From Adenanthera pavonina (Eukaryota > Streptophyta > Magnoliopsida > Fabales > Fabaceae): DNA of 64,000 nucleotides. The first letter of the stretch is position 1. Each line of letters starts with the position of its first letter. Below the pieces are notes generated by a model. That model made no database searches. It was not told where the DNA came from and worked only from the letters and a program-made list of their open reading frames with translations. Shown in pieces: positions 12,906-25,120 of this stretch. The translations under genes were made by a program, and so were the position numbers. The stretch is taken from the NCBI GenBank assembly GCA_026686845.1, contig JAIVEN010000008.1, positions 32,306,501 to 32,370,500 on the forward strand, in the 5' to 3' direction.

Positions 12906-14400
12906 GACTAAAATATACATAATCTCCCTTAACCTTGAGTCAATTGCATATGACTCCCTTGACCTTTTAAAAGTTTAAAATTTAACTCCTTGATGTTTCG
13001 AATTTTGACTGTCAACCCCTACAGTTAGAATCCCAGTTAAAGTTAACAGTATATGCCATCTCATACTAATTAAGAACACTTAATATTTGACCTGGAATTT
13101 TAAATATTTTAATAATTTAATTCTGACACAAAATGATCATGGGCCATTTGTCATTCTGCCTATAACAATCCCTTCTTCATCATCATCTCCCTCTGTGTAT
13201 CATTTCGGTGCTGCTGGACAACATACAGGTGGGCTGGAAAAAGAGAACAAGAATGGAGGATCCCAAAAGGCTATGAAAACCAATTTATAGGTGCAACAGA
13301 TTTTTATGAAAGTAACGTTAAGGACAACAAAATAAAAAAATTAGAATAAGAACAAAACATTTTACAATAAAACGAAGCATATTAAGGTTTGCAGATTTTC
13401 TAAGAAAGGGGACAAAATCAATTCAGATTAATTTATAGATTTGCTAACAAAGAGGATAAAATCAATTCAGATTTGCAGATTTAGCCACAAGAAAGAGTGA
13501 AAATGTATCAGACTTGCAGATTTTCCCATAATGAAGAATTTAATACCGGCAAGAAGTTTCTAGAACAACATTCTCTGTTTGGTTTTAAATATAAGAGATT
13601 TTTAAATGAGAGGTTTGGTTTAAAATATTAGAGAAAAATGTGGATTTTGGTAGTAATAAATGAGGTATTCCCAAAATATCTCTCATCCATTGTGACTTTC
13701 AATGAACATTAATTAATTTAGTATAAGAAAAAAGACCATTAATTGAGGATAATTTAAAAAAAATTATATTTAATTACTAATTAAATAAATTTAACTAATT
13801 TTATTGATACGTGTAAAATGGTTCTTTTTCTATTATATTTGAGATCCGAGGGAGTAATTCTTAACACGAAATGTGTCTTTCTTTTTTTTTGTTAGGTTAG
13901 GTCGAATAGTCATCCCTTCTGGTACATGGCCAGAAAAAAAAGTCATCCATCTGGTAGAGGCTTAGAAGAGGGGGTGGGAAGTTTTTTATTCTGTCTCAAA
14001 CTGGTGCTTCTCTTAAGTTGATGCAGGTGACTAGCCACTGGGAAGAAGATGGATGACAATCCTTTATTTAGGAAATCTTCGTTCCATGAAGTAGATCGAC
14101 AGGAAAAGGAGAGATTTCCGGGAAATCACGAAGTGACCCTCCATCATTATAAGGTTGAATAAAATTATGAAAATGCTCACAAATCCATGTCCAGTGCCAA
14201 GTAGTACGTACGGATATGAAATATGCTGTTAACTTTAACATTGATTTTAATGGTACCTTTTTTTTTTTTTTAACCAACCGGTAAGGGGTTGATGATCAAA
14301 GTTTAAAACATGAGGGTGTTAATTTTAAGCTTTTAAAGGTTAAAGAGGTTATACATTTGCAATTGGCTTAAAGTTCAAGGACGTTTTTTATACTTCAGCC
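12906..14400. mobile_element. Mutator-like element with long inverted repeats and perfect 9-bp TSD
   Basis: ATTATTAGT occurs at 12897-12905 and again at 14401-14409, immediately outside the element. Inside, the left end (GACTAAAATATACATAATC, then CTTAACCTTGAGTCAATTGC) matches the reverse complement of the right end (GGCTGAAGTATAAAAAACG, then CCTTGAACTTTAAGCCAATTGC) over roughly 170 bp, reaching a shared TCAACCCC block. The interior (about 13.1-14.2 kb) has short frames I do not recognise and no transposase. A decayed Stowaway-like insertion may sit at about 13571-13854, whose right end reads CCGAGGGAG followed by TA. The element was probably mobilised in trans. Confidence 0.8.
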
Positions 14401-14409
14401 ATTATTAGT

Positions 14410-15727
14410 TGATGAATTTGTTTGGTTATTGGTTAAACTAACTGGGTCAATTTGAATACAAATATTATTATAAATATGATGCATAAAAGTTCATGTTATT
14501 TATTCTTTGGCAAAAGGGATGGAAATTTGAACGAGAGTGAAACTAATGTATTTGGAGCATGCATATGTTTAGGATCTAAGTACAATAAAACCTCAGTTCA
14601 AAGTTTTTTTAGCAAGATTCTTCAATTAAGCCAGCCGGCAGAACTTGTTTACATTGAGAATATCATAATCATAATCCTCCCCAGTGCATCTAAAAATTGA
14701 TCATTGCTTTCAATAATCACTCTAATCTCCTTTAACAACTTTACTTGATATTACTCCTCAAAACCGGATCAGTTACTATAACTTTCCCAATGGCCTGAAA
14801 GAATATTCAATGACTTATTTCTAGGCCTGAATAGTATTGATATATTTATATTTACACGCACAAGCATCATTTCACCCATCAATTAAGTATTAACTTTTCG
14901 TTTGAATAGGAAAGAAAATAGGATAGAGAGAAAAACTGATAGAAAAACATGGGTGAATCTAGACAACCCATTGACTTGACTCATCCTTTTTTTCTCATTC
15001 AATTTTTCTCTCCTCCTATTTTCTCTTGTATCCAAATGAAACCTAAGAGATATGCTCAATCTGTGTACATCTTCCAATATCACTGAATAACTAAACTACT
15101 CACTCACAACCTGTTACATCAATATTTCTGCATGCGCAAGTGTTCAAAATGTACAGCACAATCAGTTTCCAGAAGTGCATGTTCAGTAGCAAAAGAAAGC
15201 CCTCCTCGAATATTCTCTATCTTTCCCTGGTGCGTGCATTTTCGTTCTCATAGATAAAACTAAAGTTTGTTTGTTTCTTCCACAAACCTAGTCCAAGAAG
15301 TCATCCTCATGGAGAAGCTCACTCTCAAATTTGACACCCACTTGATTATCTTTCAACTGAAAGCTAGGTTTTGGCTTTTTGCGCCATGCCTAACCTTCCC
15401 TGTTGGTGTCTTCGTCATTATTGAAAAGTAAGAAACCTTTGCTCTGTGATGATTAACCATATCTTCTGAAATCTATCTTCATCCATTTCACATCTTTAAT
15501 TAATTGACATTCATCGTAGACATGGTAATTGGATGAAAATCCTCTATGCCATAAGCTTTCCCATCTTGCAATCATGGCCTATCAAACCACAATCATGCCA
15601 GGAACTAAAAGCTATATCGTAGATCAACCGGGATTCCATTCCATCCCTTACAAACATATATAGACCGAGGTTGTCCTTCCACTGCATCCTCAAAATGACT
15701 CATCTATTTTAAAAACAAACAGATATT
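14410..15727. other. Intergenic, no gene seen
   Basis: Mixed AT-rich sequence between a Mutator-like element and the tRNA gene. The open frames near 14452-14700 and 14883-15083 are short and resemble nothing I know. Part of 15.3-15.6 kb is less AT-biased, but no frame is sustained. Confidence 0.5.
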
Positions 15728-15799
15728 TGCGTTTGCCGGGAGTCGAACCCGGGTCTATTGCTTGGAAGGCAATTATCCTAACCGTTGGACTACAAACGC
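15728..15799 (-). tRNA. tRNA-Gly(TCC)
   Basis: Read on the minus strand the 72 bases fold as a complete cloverleaf. The acceptor stem GCGTTTG pairs with CAAACGC and is followed by discriminator A. A D-arm contains GGTTAGG. The anticodon stem TTGC/GCAA encloses CTTCCAA with anticodon TCC (glycine). A T-arm CCGGG-TTCGACT-CCCGG follows. There is no intron and no encoded CCA. A-box-like TAGTCCAACGG and B-box GGTTCGACTCC are intact. A T-run in transcription direction, usual as the Pol III stop, is not obvious close to the 3' end. Confidence 0.95.
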
Positions 15800-18194
15800 T
15801 GCTCTTGATGCCATTTTCTCGTAGCAAATTATATTAATCATATCAATAAATACTGGTCTTAAATCCTTGTAAATATTTTTCAATTTTCGTCGCATCCTTT
15901 CTTATTTTAACAACGACAAGATCTACAGTATTAAATTCTAAATCAAAGAATATAATTTTTTTATTAACTTTAGCATGATTAGTAAAAGGTAGAAGAAATT
16001 AATGTGATATTAAAAAAAAATTATTGAGATGCTGGATGATATAATAAATTGTAATTAATGTATAAAAAATTTGATAACATTATTCTTGTAAGAATTTTTT
16101 ATAAATTCTATAGTTCATGAGATAATGATTTTGTTTCTATTATGATATATATATCAGCTGAAATAATTCATTAATGCAACTCTGATAAGGGCATTGGCTA
16201 ATATATTGTAGGAGTAGGAGGCTCTAGTGACGTTACAGCTCATCCTGATGCTCAGGCAGGAATGGCAATGGCATCTTGGGTAAAATATGTCCCAATCTTT
16301 TTATAATTATTTCAAATGAATTATATTATATATAGGTTGGAATTCTTTAACAAGTAAGTGTAGATTATTAACTATATCGTCAAAACAAATAAATAACCCT
16401 TGATGATGATGATTATTATTATTAGTTTTAAATTTTTAATAGATTATGACACCTAATGAATGACAACAATATATAAAGATCGTTATATATAGATTAACTA
16501 GTCGTAAACTGCCCTCAACTAGCCTCCAGGGATCTACATATATACACACATGCGTGATTCATCACGTATGTTCATTTGAGTTTGAACAACAACGACACAC
16601 ACACACACATATATATATAAACAAGTAATGTTCATTCAACACACACACATATATATATATACAAGTAATGTTCATTCACAAAAAGAAAAAATAATAATAA
16701 ATGGATGAATATTAAAATACAGTTATAGCTGAATAGAATGAAAAGCATGATTATGCATTTTCTTAATATGATTGGAATTTGAAAGTCAAATACAAGAAAA
16801 TAAAACACAACAATAATTAGCTACCATCTATCCAAATTCTTCTCCAAATCCGTTACTAAAACTATAGTTGTGGTTTAAAACATACAACATATATACAAGG
16901 ATATAAGATTAATATGAACAGAAAGGAAATTCTTGCCTATCCTGTTAATATATGTCTTTCACGATAATTAACAAATACCGAAACTAATAGGAGGCTTCTG
17001 CTTAAGTATCCTCAAAAGCTTTTGATATATATGAAGGTAAAATGCTCAGCTGCTTGTCTTGAACATCTCCAAACTCTCTAAGGCTCCAGATCTATCTCAA
17101 GTTCCTCCTGATTTCAATTAGATAGGTAAGTTCTTCAATATCATACCATCGATAATAACTAATTTCTTGCATCAATCAAATCTGCATAAAAAATATTAAC
17201 ACTTCAAAAAACAAGATCCTTCTTTGATTTGCTTTTCTTCTTCTACTTCTATTATGCGAGATCAAGGTCCATCCCTTCTATAGACAAGGATTTGTGCTCA
17301 ATTGGCTTCAAAAATCTCCTGATCTATTGCCTTTGATTTCCTTGTTATCCTGAGCATGAATAGCTCTTGATTATTTGACATTTCAATTGTAGTAAGCTGC
17401 AAGGTGGATCTGACCTTTGCTTTTGCTGCCATTGGATCCATCTCTTTCCCTAGATGTTTCAATAGCTTCCTAGCTTCCCAAATAACGTTGGTTGTAACAT
17501 TCACCAGCCTTCTCTTCTGCTAACCCTGAATCTCCTCTATCAAACTTGTTGAGCCAGCTCAAAAAGAAGACACAGAAATCTCGTTGGACTTTTATGTTTG
17601 CCCTTGATGGGCCATTGTTTATGGAAGCCCACTAGGGATTTTCAATGTGACCATTTAATTATTAAATGGATTGGTCAGCAAGTTTTGAATTTAACTGACA
17701 AGTAAAAGAACCTTTTAAAATCAGATTGTTCCTGAACCTGTGGAATTCAGGCGGTTTAGTGGGAAATGCTGGTTTAAAATGCATATTCTCCTACCTGAGA
17801 CATGGTGTGCGCGCAATCAGAAAACATTGCCTTTTGCTCTTGAGACTGTGTGAGCGATCTTTCCTTCTATGAGAAAGAGACAGTGCATCTGCTGTGGGCA
17901 TCCAGCTAGGTTCCATAACTCGGTGATCTAGCCACTGCGTACTGTTTGGGTTTCTGATTGTCTAGCATCTGGTTTAACTCAAGAAGAACAGAAACGTATG
18001 CTCCTCTCACTCTATATACGACAAATCTCGTTCCTCAATCTCTGAAATTCTGATACAAACCATATATATATTGCTCTTGCCATAGCTTCCATCATGACTG
18101 CCATCCCATATCAATTTATCATCCTCTTCAAAAATTGGAAAAAGATGATTTTATGGTCTGCTTGTAAGCTGTCCCAAATGCCAAGATACTTAAA

Positions 18195-18335
18195 AGAATC
18201 ATCTACACCATTTACCCGTGTGATCTCTTAAAAGACCACCCACAGCCAGCATTCAAATTTTCAATCGAGATGGAACCATCACAGTTGTGTTTGAACCATC
18301 CAGGCGCAGGGGAGACCAGTGTTGGGAAGTTCTGT
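18195..18335 (-). pseudogene. Degenerate RNase H-like fragment, probably non-LTR retrotransposon debris
   Basis: On the minus strand one frame reads SPAPGWFKHNCDGS followed by NAGCGW, and the next frame continues LLRDHTGKW. This is the start of the plant RVT_3-type RNase H fold (the PPxGWxKxNxDGS pattern and the G-G-hydrophobic-RDxxGxW strand), split by a one-base frame change. Further down the same strand, around 18.1 kb, a phrase DKLIWDGSHDG resembles the linker found before such domains in plant LINE polyproteins. No intact ORF remains. An open frame at 17298-17504 (minus) may be related but I do not recognise it. Confidence 0.45.
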
Positions 18336-19277
18336 GAAGATCCCGCCTGCCTCTAACAGGAAAGCCAGTGGATTCGCCTACATAATATATAATTCACCCT
18401 ACTTGAGAGGAATGAAAAAGAGTCATTAGGCTTAGAAAATTGATGATGTAGAAGCAAAGAAAAACAGTTTCCCCCACATAGTTAAATTTTTAATTGTTTT
18501 TTCTTAAAACATCTATAATTTTGTTTGTCAAAATTTTTAAAATAAATTACGTACGGCCGCCACTCCACAGTCCACGTCTAAATCCACTTTTTGATTGGGC
18601 CAAATATTATATTTATAACATTGACAGTTTAAATTAGATTCTTGTCGATTCTCAATTAGATTACGAGAAATTGTCATTTATGCTCTACCCAAAAAAATCA
18701 TGCCAATTTAGATTCATTTAATCCAACATCTCATCCCCTATTTCCATCTTGATTTTATTTAATTAAGGATAACTTATTTTTAATTTCTTTTTTAAAAAGT
18801 GCCTCTTCTTCTTCTCTCTCTTTGTCCTTCCTAGTTCCCACACCACAATCAATTTATCAAGATTCTCTTTCTTCCTCTCATCCTTCATATTTGGATTAAT
18901 TATCGGTGAAATTGCCAAACGAGGGAGAACACTTAAACCAAAAAAAAAAATTTAATCTATGTTATCTTTACCACATTAATTATTATTTATTTTTAACTTT
19001 TAATTTTTTATTTAAAGATATGAAATTCATTTCTCATCCATTTCATTCAGATGTTTATTTCTTTTTAATTTCAATATCTAATAATTAAATTAATAAATTG
19101 ATATTTCTGAAAGTGCATTTACCTTAAGTGCGAAGAGTAATATGTATAAAATGGTGATTTTTACTTTTGGTAAAAATCATGTTTGAAGTAGAGCTATCAC
19201 TATGTGTCTAGCTCTCTTTTCACTCCAATTAATTTAAAACCTTCAAGGTTACCTTATTTTAGAGATACATGTTGATT

Positions 19278-19504
19278 ATCAATGGGCGTCTGGTCAAGTG
19301 ATAAGGCACCAACATTTCTCAGAATCGAAGTTTCAATTCTTGAAAGATGCAGCAGCATTAAAAAAAATTAAGGCATAAAAAAGATATACTCATCAGTACC
19401 TGTAAATCGTAGTAAGATCCTACATAGTAGAGCCTAGATTAGTCTAGGGCGGGCAATAAACCCATAATACCTTAAGATACTGGCTGATAAAGTATAAAAA
19501 AAAA
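19278..19504 (+). mobile_element. SINE with 17-bp TSD
   Basis: AGAGATACATGTTGATT stands at 19261-19277 and again at 19505-19521. Between them are 227 bp beginning ATCAATGGGCGTCTGG, with a Pol III A-box-like TGGTCAAGTGATAAGG, a weak B-box-like GAATCGAAGTTTCAA about 30 bp later, and an A-rich 3' tail. A long TSD, a tRNA-like head and an A-tail together define a SINE. It codes for nothing and would depend on LINE machinery. The identical TSD copies suggest a fairly young insertion. Confidence 0.8.
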
Positions 19505-20019
19505 AGAGATACATGTTGATTGATTGACTCTACTATTAAACCTATACTTGATACTTTTTTCAGTCTAAAATATAAATCATATTTTAGAAACTTTACTACA
19601 CTATTGTGGAAAGAAGTTAAAAGCTGATTAATACATTATAATAAATTTGTTAAAAAATGACAATTTTTTTTACTATTAACCCAACTGAGTGTATTAAATT
19701 TATGTTTAACTTTTCAATTGAAGCTAGGGTAAAATAAGGAAAAAAATTAGTACATCATATATTATTTAAATATGACTTATATTTTGAATTGGATAGAATA
19801 TATTATTTTGATCATTAACTAGATTTGTTTCTTTAGAATAAAATAAGGTCATGTTTCGTATATGTGAAAGAAAGAAAAAAGAAGAGGGAGGCAATCGTTC
19901 CTGTATTTGGTTTGATGGAAAAGGAGAATACAGCCATTCCGTGGAAATGATTAGGTGCCAATGGATTCCATCATAAATGACATCGAGTTATAGTTTTACT
20001 GTTCACTATGGAATTGAAG

Positions 20020-20195
20020 GCAAGAAGTTGAAATTGCTCTCCTTCCCTTGTTAAATTTGGAACAAAATATTGGGCGGAAAATTTTTCCACCCTTCGCCGT
20101 CCCCCTCCAAGAAGTTGAAATTGCTCTCTCCTTCCCCTGTTAAATTTGGAACAAAATATCGGATGGAAAATTTTTCCTTCCTTCCAAATCTCTCA
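20020..20195. repeat. 87-bp tandem duplication upstream of nothing coding
   Basis: AAGAAGTTGAAATTGCTCT begins near 20022 and again near 20109. Each is followed by TTAAATTTGGAACAAAATAT and GGAAAATTTTTCC. The two copies are nearly identical, so the duplication is local and fairly recent. Confidence 0.7.
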
Positions 20196-20387
20196 AACCA
20201 AACATATCAATGAATACTTTAAACAACTCCAATTAACGTGGCACCAACTTGGTCCTTCGTTAAAAGTGTGTTATTTTATTTTTGTTTGTAACAAAGATCA
20301 AAACAGATGAGTCAAAAAGTGTGTTATTGTAAAATCCGAAGAATTGAGTATATCTTTAAATGAAACTTATGAATCATAAGTACGTGT

Positions 20388-20927
20388 CTATCTTTCAACT
20401 AAGTGTAGATAGATATACCAACAAAGATAAAAGAAAAGAAAAGTTTGATTGATGAAACAAATATATCTCAGCAGTATATCCTTCAATAAACATTGAACAA
20501 GGGTAAGAGAGGCAACGACATCCTTCGCCGTCGTCCTCGTAGTAATTTTATGAGCAAGAGAAGCCATATACAGAGGAGCAGTAGGATGCAGATAATGGGG
20601 GAAAATGAGGAGAGAGAGCAACATGGCGACATAGACTGATCCAAACACCACCGTAGCAATTAGGAACTGAGAAGCATAAGCAGGAAAGACGAACTTGCCT
20701 GCAAAGGCCAAGTAATAAGCAATTAACAAAGCAAGAGAAGCCTTTGATATGGAAGGGTGTGGCTGATAGAGGGAAGGGTTCATGCCAGAGGTTAATAATT
20801 GAAGGAAACTGAGGAAAGTTGGAATCATGGAGGCAAACAATGTTGTGTGGGAGGAAGAAGATTTATGAACAATGTTAAATACAATCACAGTATTGAAGAG
20901 AAATTGAGTACGTGGGAGGCTAGGCAT
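20388..20927 (-). CDS. Small multi-span membrane protein, copy 1 (179 aa, altered C-terminus)
   Basis: I do not recognise the family. The protein starts MPSLPRTQFLF and has hydrophobic segments at about 29-48, 61-82 and 87-109, like the paralogues at 53.9 and 61.5 kb. About three quarters of the first 109 residues match copy 3. At 20596-20604 this copy reads GGGGGAAAA where the others have one base fewer (GGGAGAAA, GGGCGAAA). After residue ~109 it therefore leaves the frame that gives the others a fourth hydrophobic helix, continues in a different frame, and gains a new tail ending in a hydrophobic stretch (about 160-176). In the shared frame it would stop near 20490 after PLLPLFN. A TATA-like box sits about 80 bp upstream on the minus strand. 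It may be expressed with a changed tail, or be an early pseudogene. Confidence 0.6.
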   Translation of the reverse strand: MPSLPRTQFLFNTVIVFNIVHKSSSSHTTLFASMIPTFLSFLQLLTSGMNPSLYQPHPSISKASLALLIAYYLAFAGKFVFPAYASQFLIATVVFGSVYVAMLLSLLIFPHYLHPTAPLYMASLAHKITTRTTAKDVVASLTLVQCLLKDILLRYICFINQTFLFFYLCWYIYLHLVER

Positions 20928-21002
20928 TTCTGGGAGTTCTGGGCATATAAGAAGAGAAGAGATGAGTGCAGGATAGAAAGTAAGGTGTGCCTTAGTTTGA
21001 TT

Positions 21003-21010
21003 TATTTATA
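21003..21010 (-). promoter_or_regulatory. TATA box of membrane-protein gene copy 1
   Basis: On the minus strand TATAAATAAATCAAA lies about 80 bp before the ATG at 20927. The corresponding box upstream of copy 3 (TATATATAAATCAAA, 62057-62066) lies at nearly the same distance. This conserved spacing between paralogues supports function. Confidence 0.55.
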
Positions 21011-21013
21011 ATT

Positions 21014-22216
21014 TGATTTTTCGTTGCACTGTACTGTTTATTTTAATAATAGATCTGGATGATCCGATTTAATCGACGACGTCCACATCATTTTAAGTTT
21101 CTTTCCCCCTGAAGTCTTTGATCTAAAATTCGGAGAATAACGTAGACATAAATTGTATTGTTTTTATTCAATATTCATAATGAGGGGTATTTAAGGAAAA
21201 CTTCATTTAATGATCTAGATGTAACTTATATTTTGAATTATGCAAACTCTTCTCTCAGTCACTTATACTTGAGAATGAAAGAAGTATTTCATTGTGGTAA
21301 TAAAAAAGATTTGTGTATTTTGGGGGAAAACTAAATTTTATTTGTGTTTTACAAAATAAATGAATCGAACAGCAAGATGACTTTGTTAGTAATTAATACT
21401 TCATTTGATTCTAAATATAAGATATTTTTTAGAAGCAATATTTGGTCTAAAATATTAAATATTTTATAGGTTGTTTTATATATTAATTATTTTTTCTATT
21501 CATGCCTATACTCTATAATTAATAGGTGAGAAATAAATGTTATAAAAAATATGATAGATAATGTGATTAATAAGAGTAAATGATTGAAAAAAATTAAAAT
21601 TTTTGATTAATTTAATGGCTTAACTAATTTTGTGAAATAGTTAAAAATGTCATATATATATATATATATATTTACAAGTTGAGAAGTATTAGGACTAAAT
21701 AATTGTGAAAATTGGAAGGATAGGTCGATTCTACGTTGTTGAAAGAAAAGGTCGGTTCATGTGAACTGATCATAGTTATGTTGGAATTGAAGAAAAAGTC
21801 GGTTCTACCAGAAAAAAAAAAAGTAGATGTGAAGGACCTATTACTAAAAAATTAAAAAAAAAACAAATAAAGGAAGCAATATTATTTATTGAGGCTCAAA
21901 TGGACGTTACATCATGCAATATTATATGCATTTTGCATCTTCGTCCCCTTGTGGGTATCCTATTTCCTTATCACCTATTATTGGTTGGGCGTAATTTTGT
22001 TAACATCAATTTTCAATATTAAAATTAAGTCTGTATTATTAACTATATGAAACGAATAGAAATAAGCCGTCATTATTAAGTTTAGTGTTAATTCTTTAAT
22101 CCAATATTACGCAACGGATCGGAATGAGTGACAACAGTGCATTAGCTTCAAAAAAATATAAGTGCACACCATATCTATTCTTAAATTAAGAAATTTATAT
22201 TTTAAATTTTATGACA
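21014..22216. other. Intergenic, no gene seen
   Basis: AT-rich DNA with a TA microsatellite near 21650-21672. A pair of TTGGTCTAAAATATTAAAT/TTCTAAATATAAGATATTTT motifs near 21410-21460 looks like the remains of a Stowaway-like element, without a definable second end. Confidence 0.45.
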
Positions 22217-22618
22217 ATTAAGGACCGTGTAAGAAGACAATTCCATTGAAAGACCACAAAATTTAAAATTTCTATTAAAACCCCCTTGGAGCGAAAAAAG
22301 TATTTTTTACTGGACAAAAATTTCCAACCCAACCATTTTGTTTTAAATAGTAAATCTTTCAGTTTAAATTAGTTAAAATATTTTCAACCCAACCTAATTT
22401 CATTTTCAGTAATAAATCAATTATTTTTTAGTAGATAAAATATTACCAACCAAACCTTTCAAATGATAGTAACAAACATATCAGTTTTCAATAGTCCAAT
22501 TTTGAAGAATTTTTGTTGAGTGAAAAATATTTTTCCCTCCAAGGATCTTGGTCATTTTAATGAATTTTAAAATTTTCTAGTTCTTAACTGTAATATTTCT
22601 TCCTACATGATCCTTAAT
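22217..22618. mobile_element. Long-inverted-repeat (foldback) MITE, ~400 bp
   Basis: The left half (TTAAGGACCGTGTAAGAAGA, then CCTTGGAGCGAAAAAAGTAT) is the reverse complement of the right half (TTAAGGATCATGTAGGAAGA, then CCTTGGAGGGAAAAATATTT, reading inward). The arms are about 130 bp or longer. No TSD is clear and there is no coding content, so superfamily is undetermined. Confidence 0.55.
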
Positions 22619-22902
22619 ATTTATTTCCCCAAAGAATTATAGTCTACAATAAGTTTTCTGTTCATAGTTAAAGCAATTTTGGTCCAAAAATAATAATTAA
22701 AGCTATTTGCAAATAAATACGTGGGATCAAAATCCTTGAGTTAAAGGATCTGAGTTTAAATTTTAATATAGAAGTTTTCACAAAAAAAAAAAACTAAAGA
22801 ACAAAAGAATTTTGTTTATGAAAATGAAATGAAATAATGGTGATTATGATTAATAGAATAAAGAATTCAATGAAAGGAGACTTTATGGAATGAGTTCATT
22901 TA

Positions 22903-23971
22903 TGCCTCGTTTGGTTTGCAAAAGTATTTTTGAAGGAAGTGGAAGTGGAAAAGGAAGTGGAAATGGAAGTGGAACTAAAAGAGGAAGTGGGGTTAAGAAG
23001 CATGTTTGGTATGACCAAGGAAGTGTGATATAATTTTTAAGTGATATGTATCTTTATAATATAAAAAGACAAAATTGTCCTTGCAAAATTAAAAAAAAAA
23101 CTCAATTCAACTGCAACTATTCACCATCGGAAATAGCCACCATCTGCCACCATCCCCTACCAACCAGTAACAACCACCATCATGAACTCAGAAATCTGGA
23201 ATGAACAAAATTTCTCACAAATCAATAAAATTGAGCACCAAAAATAAAAAAAATCAAGACAAATTTGTGAATACAAACAAAGGCATTGTTGAACTTTTGC
23301 AAAATCCCATTGGGAAGCAGATTTGCAAATCGCGATGGAGGCACCACTAAACCTTCAACCACTGTCATCGCCATCAACCATCGCCATTGTCCCTTTCGCT
23401 ACTCTTTCATCAACCGTCCGCAAGACAGTAGATTTGCGAATCACTCGCTGCTCTGTCCGATCTTAAACATTCCAAATCTTAGACAGGACCTTTGATATCT
23501 CATATCTCTAACATTCCAAATCTCAAACATGACGGCAGATCTGGAACATCTTCAAACTCCATTGATGCTCTCAAACTCCATCGATGCTCTCAAATGAGAG
23601 AGTGCTTCATAATGTCTTCAACCCAGATCAGTCTTCAAACTTCGTTGGTACTCTTTAGGGCAATGGAAGCTTGAAAGGACGAATGGTGTCTTTGAGCCTG
23701 GCATCGGAGGGGATGAACCACGTCGGTGATGAAAGAAATGTTGCTGTGGTCATTGGAGGGGTTGGGACATAAGGATAAAATGGTCCGAAAATTGACTTCC
23801 ATGGAACTCCAGACAGTTCCATCGCTATCAGTAAGGAAGCCAACTTCCATCATTTTGATGGAAGTAGACTTCCCAGGGAAATAGACATATGACGCACCAA
23901 ACAGACCAAGGCATGGATTCCGGTTTCATTTCCACTTCCAGAGTGATAATTTCAGCGAACCAAACTGGGCA
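22903..23971. mobile_element. Non-autonomous PIF/Harbinger-like element (1069 bp)
   Basis: TTA flanks both sides (22900-22902 and 23972-23974). Termini are inverted: TGCCTCGTTTGGTTTGC on the left and TGCCCAGTTTGGTTCGC read from the right. A 3-bp TTA duplication and a GTTTGG-type end are the PIF/Harbinger signature. Both subterminal regions carry GGAAGTGGAA-type repeats. The interior 23.1-23.9 kb is less AT-rich than its surroundings and has several short open frames (23286-23495, 23492-23674, 23635-23853), none recognisable and none a transposase. It could include captured host DNA. Confidence 0.75.
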
Positions 23972-24165
23972 TTACGGCAGACTTTACAAAGATTAATGTG
24001 TTTCGCATCTGTGCATGCTGGAGTTCTATTAGAATATTCCAACAGTGCCAGAGATTTATTCCTCTTCTTTTTAATATCTTTTTAATATAAGATCTTTTAA
24101 CTAAATTACATAAATTAAGAATGAGTTAAAGTATATTAACTACATTATTTTTCTAAAAAATAGTA

Positions 24166-24579
24166 CTCCCTCTGTTCCAGTTTATAGTGCACTTTTAATT
24201 ACCACACATGTACCAAGACAATGATTAGTAACCGACATTTTTTTCCATTATTTCCCAAATTACCCTTATTTAATAATACTTCCTACATTAATAAATTGTA
24301 TCCATTCTCTCCTTCATTCTTTTTTCCGAATTCCCATGAGTCATTGATAATTGTGAAAAGTGAAGTTTTTGGAAAAATTCTCCTTCATTCATTTATGATT
24401 TAACCAAACTATTAAAGATTTTTCATTAAATGCATTGATAACCGTATAATATATAAGCTTATTTATTAGGGGTAATACTGGAAAGACAATAAAAAAAACA
24501 TAATGTAATCCGCGCAATGCACTATATTTTGAAACATGAATTTCTCAGAACAGTGCACTATATAGCGTAACAGAGGGAG
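24166..24579. mobile_element. Stowaway-like MITE (414 bp)
   Basis: TA flanks the element on each side. The left end CTCCCTCTGTTCCAG, then TATAGTGCACT, pairs with the right end read inward, CTCCCTCTGTTACGC, then TATAGTGCACT. CTCCCTC ends with a TA target are the Stowaway (Tc1/mariner) hallmark. An open frame at 24221-24403 is a by-product. Confidence 0.8.
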
Positions 24580-25120
24580 TAATATTTTTCAAAAACTAAC
24601 CTTATTAATGTTTTCTCTTTCTCACAATCACCTCATTGAATAAGGTATTTTTTTTGTAATTTGTAATAAATATTATCTTACATTTTATAAAATGTATTAT
24701 ATTTAAAACCAAGGCGAAAGTGCCTATATTTAGGAAAACAATTTAAAACTAGTTTAAAGAAATACCCATTAATAGTGTTGTGATATATTTTTATATGCAC
24801 TTATTTTGAGCTCCATATTTTGTCTTTTACTTTTTAAAGCATTGCATAGGTCAAAAATTAGTTAGGTAGATATAAAGCCGTCTATCATTTACAATTCATA
24901 ATTAGTTATAGGCCTAAAGTCTCATACCACAACACACAAGGTAAACAATAATACTATCTTAGTAATAGAAAAAGAGAAGCAACAAGAAGCAGCACGGTAG
25001 ATGACGTGAAGCTAACTGAAAGAAGATAATGAGTGCATGTGAGGGGTAGTTATTTTGTCATTTTCTTGGGAATTTGAGCCATGTGCTAAAAAAATTATTA
25101 GGATACTTACATTCTAAAAT

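Larger units (their letters stand above)
15925..21013. repeat. Segmental duplication unit 1 (paralogous to 58.7-62.1 kb)
   Basis: Landmarks occur in the same order and orientation in this unit and in the one at 58.7 kb: CAGTATTAAATT, GAGATGCTGGATGAT, TTTGATAACATTATTCTT, ATCAGCT then AATAATT, GGGCATTGGC, GCTCAGG(C/G)AGGAATG, TTTGTTTGT then GCCGCCACTCCAC, and finally the membrane-protein gene. Spacing differs because each unit carries its own insertions (a SINE here, a Harbinger-like element there). A third, partial copy lies at 53.8-54.6 kb. The outer boundaries are approximate. Confidence 0.7.

Noticed and set aside
17298..17504. 68-codon minus frame rich in charged residues
   Set aside because: Possibly part of the nearby retroelement debris, but no domain is recognisable, so it is not called as a gene.
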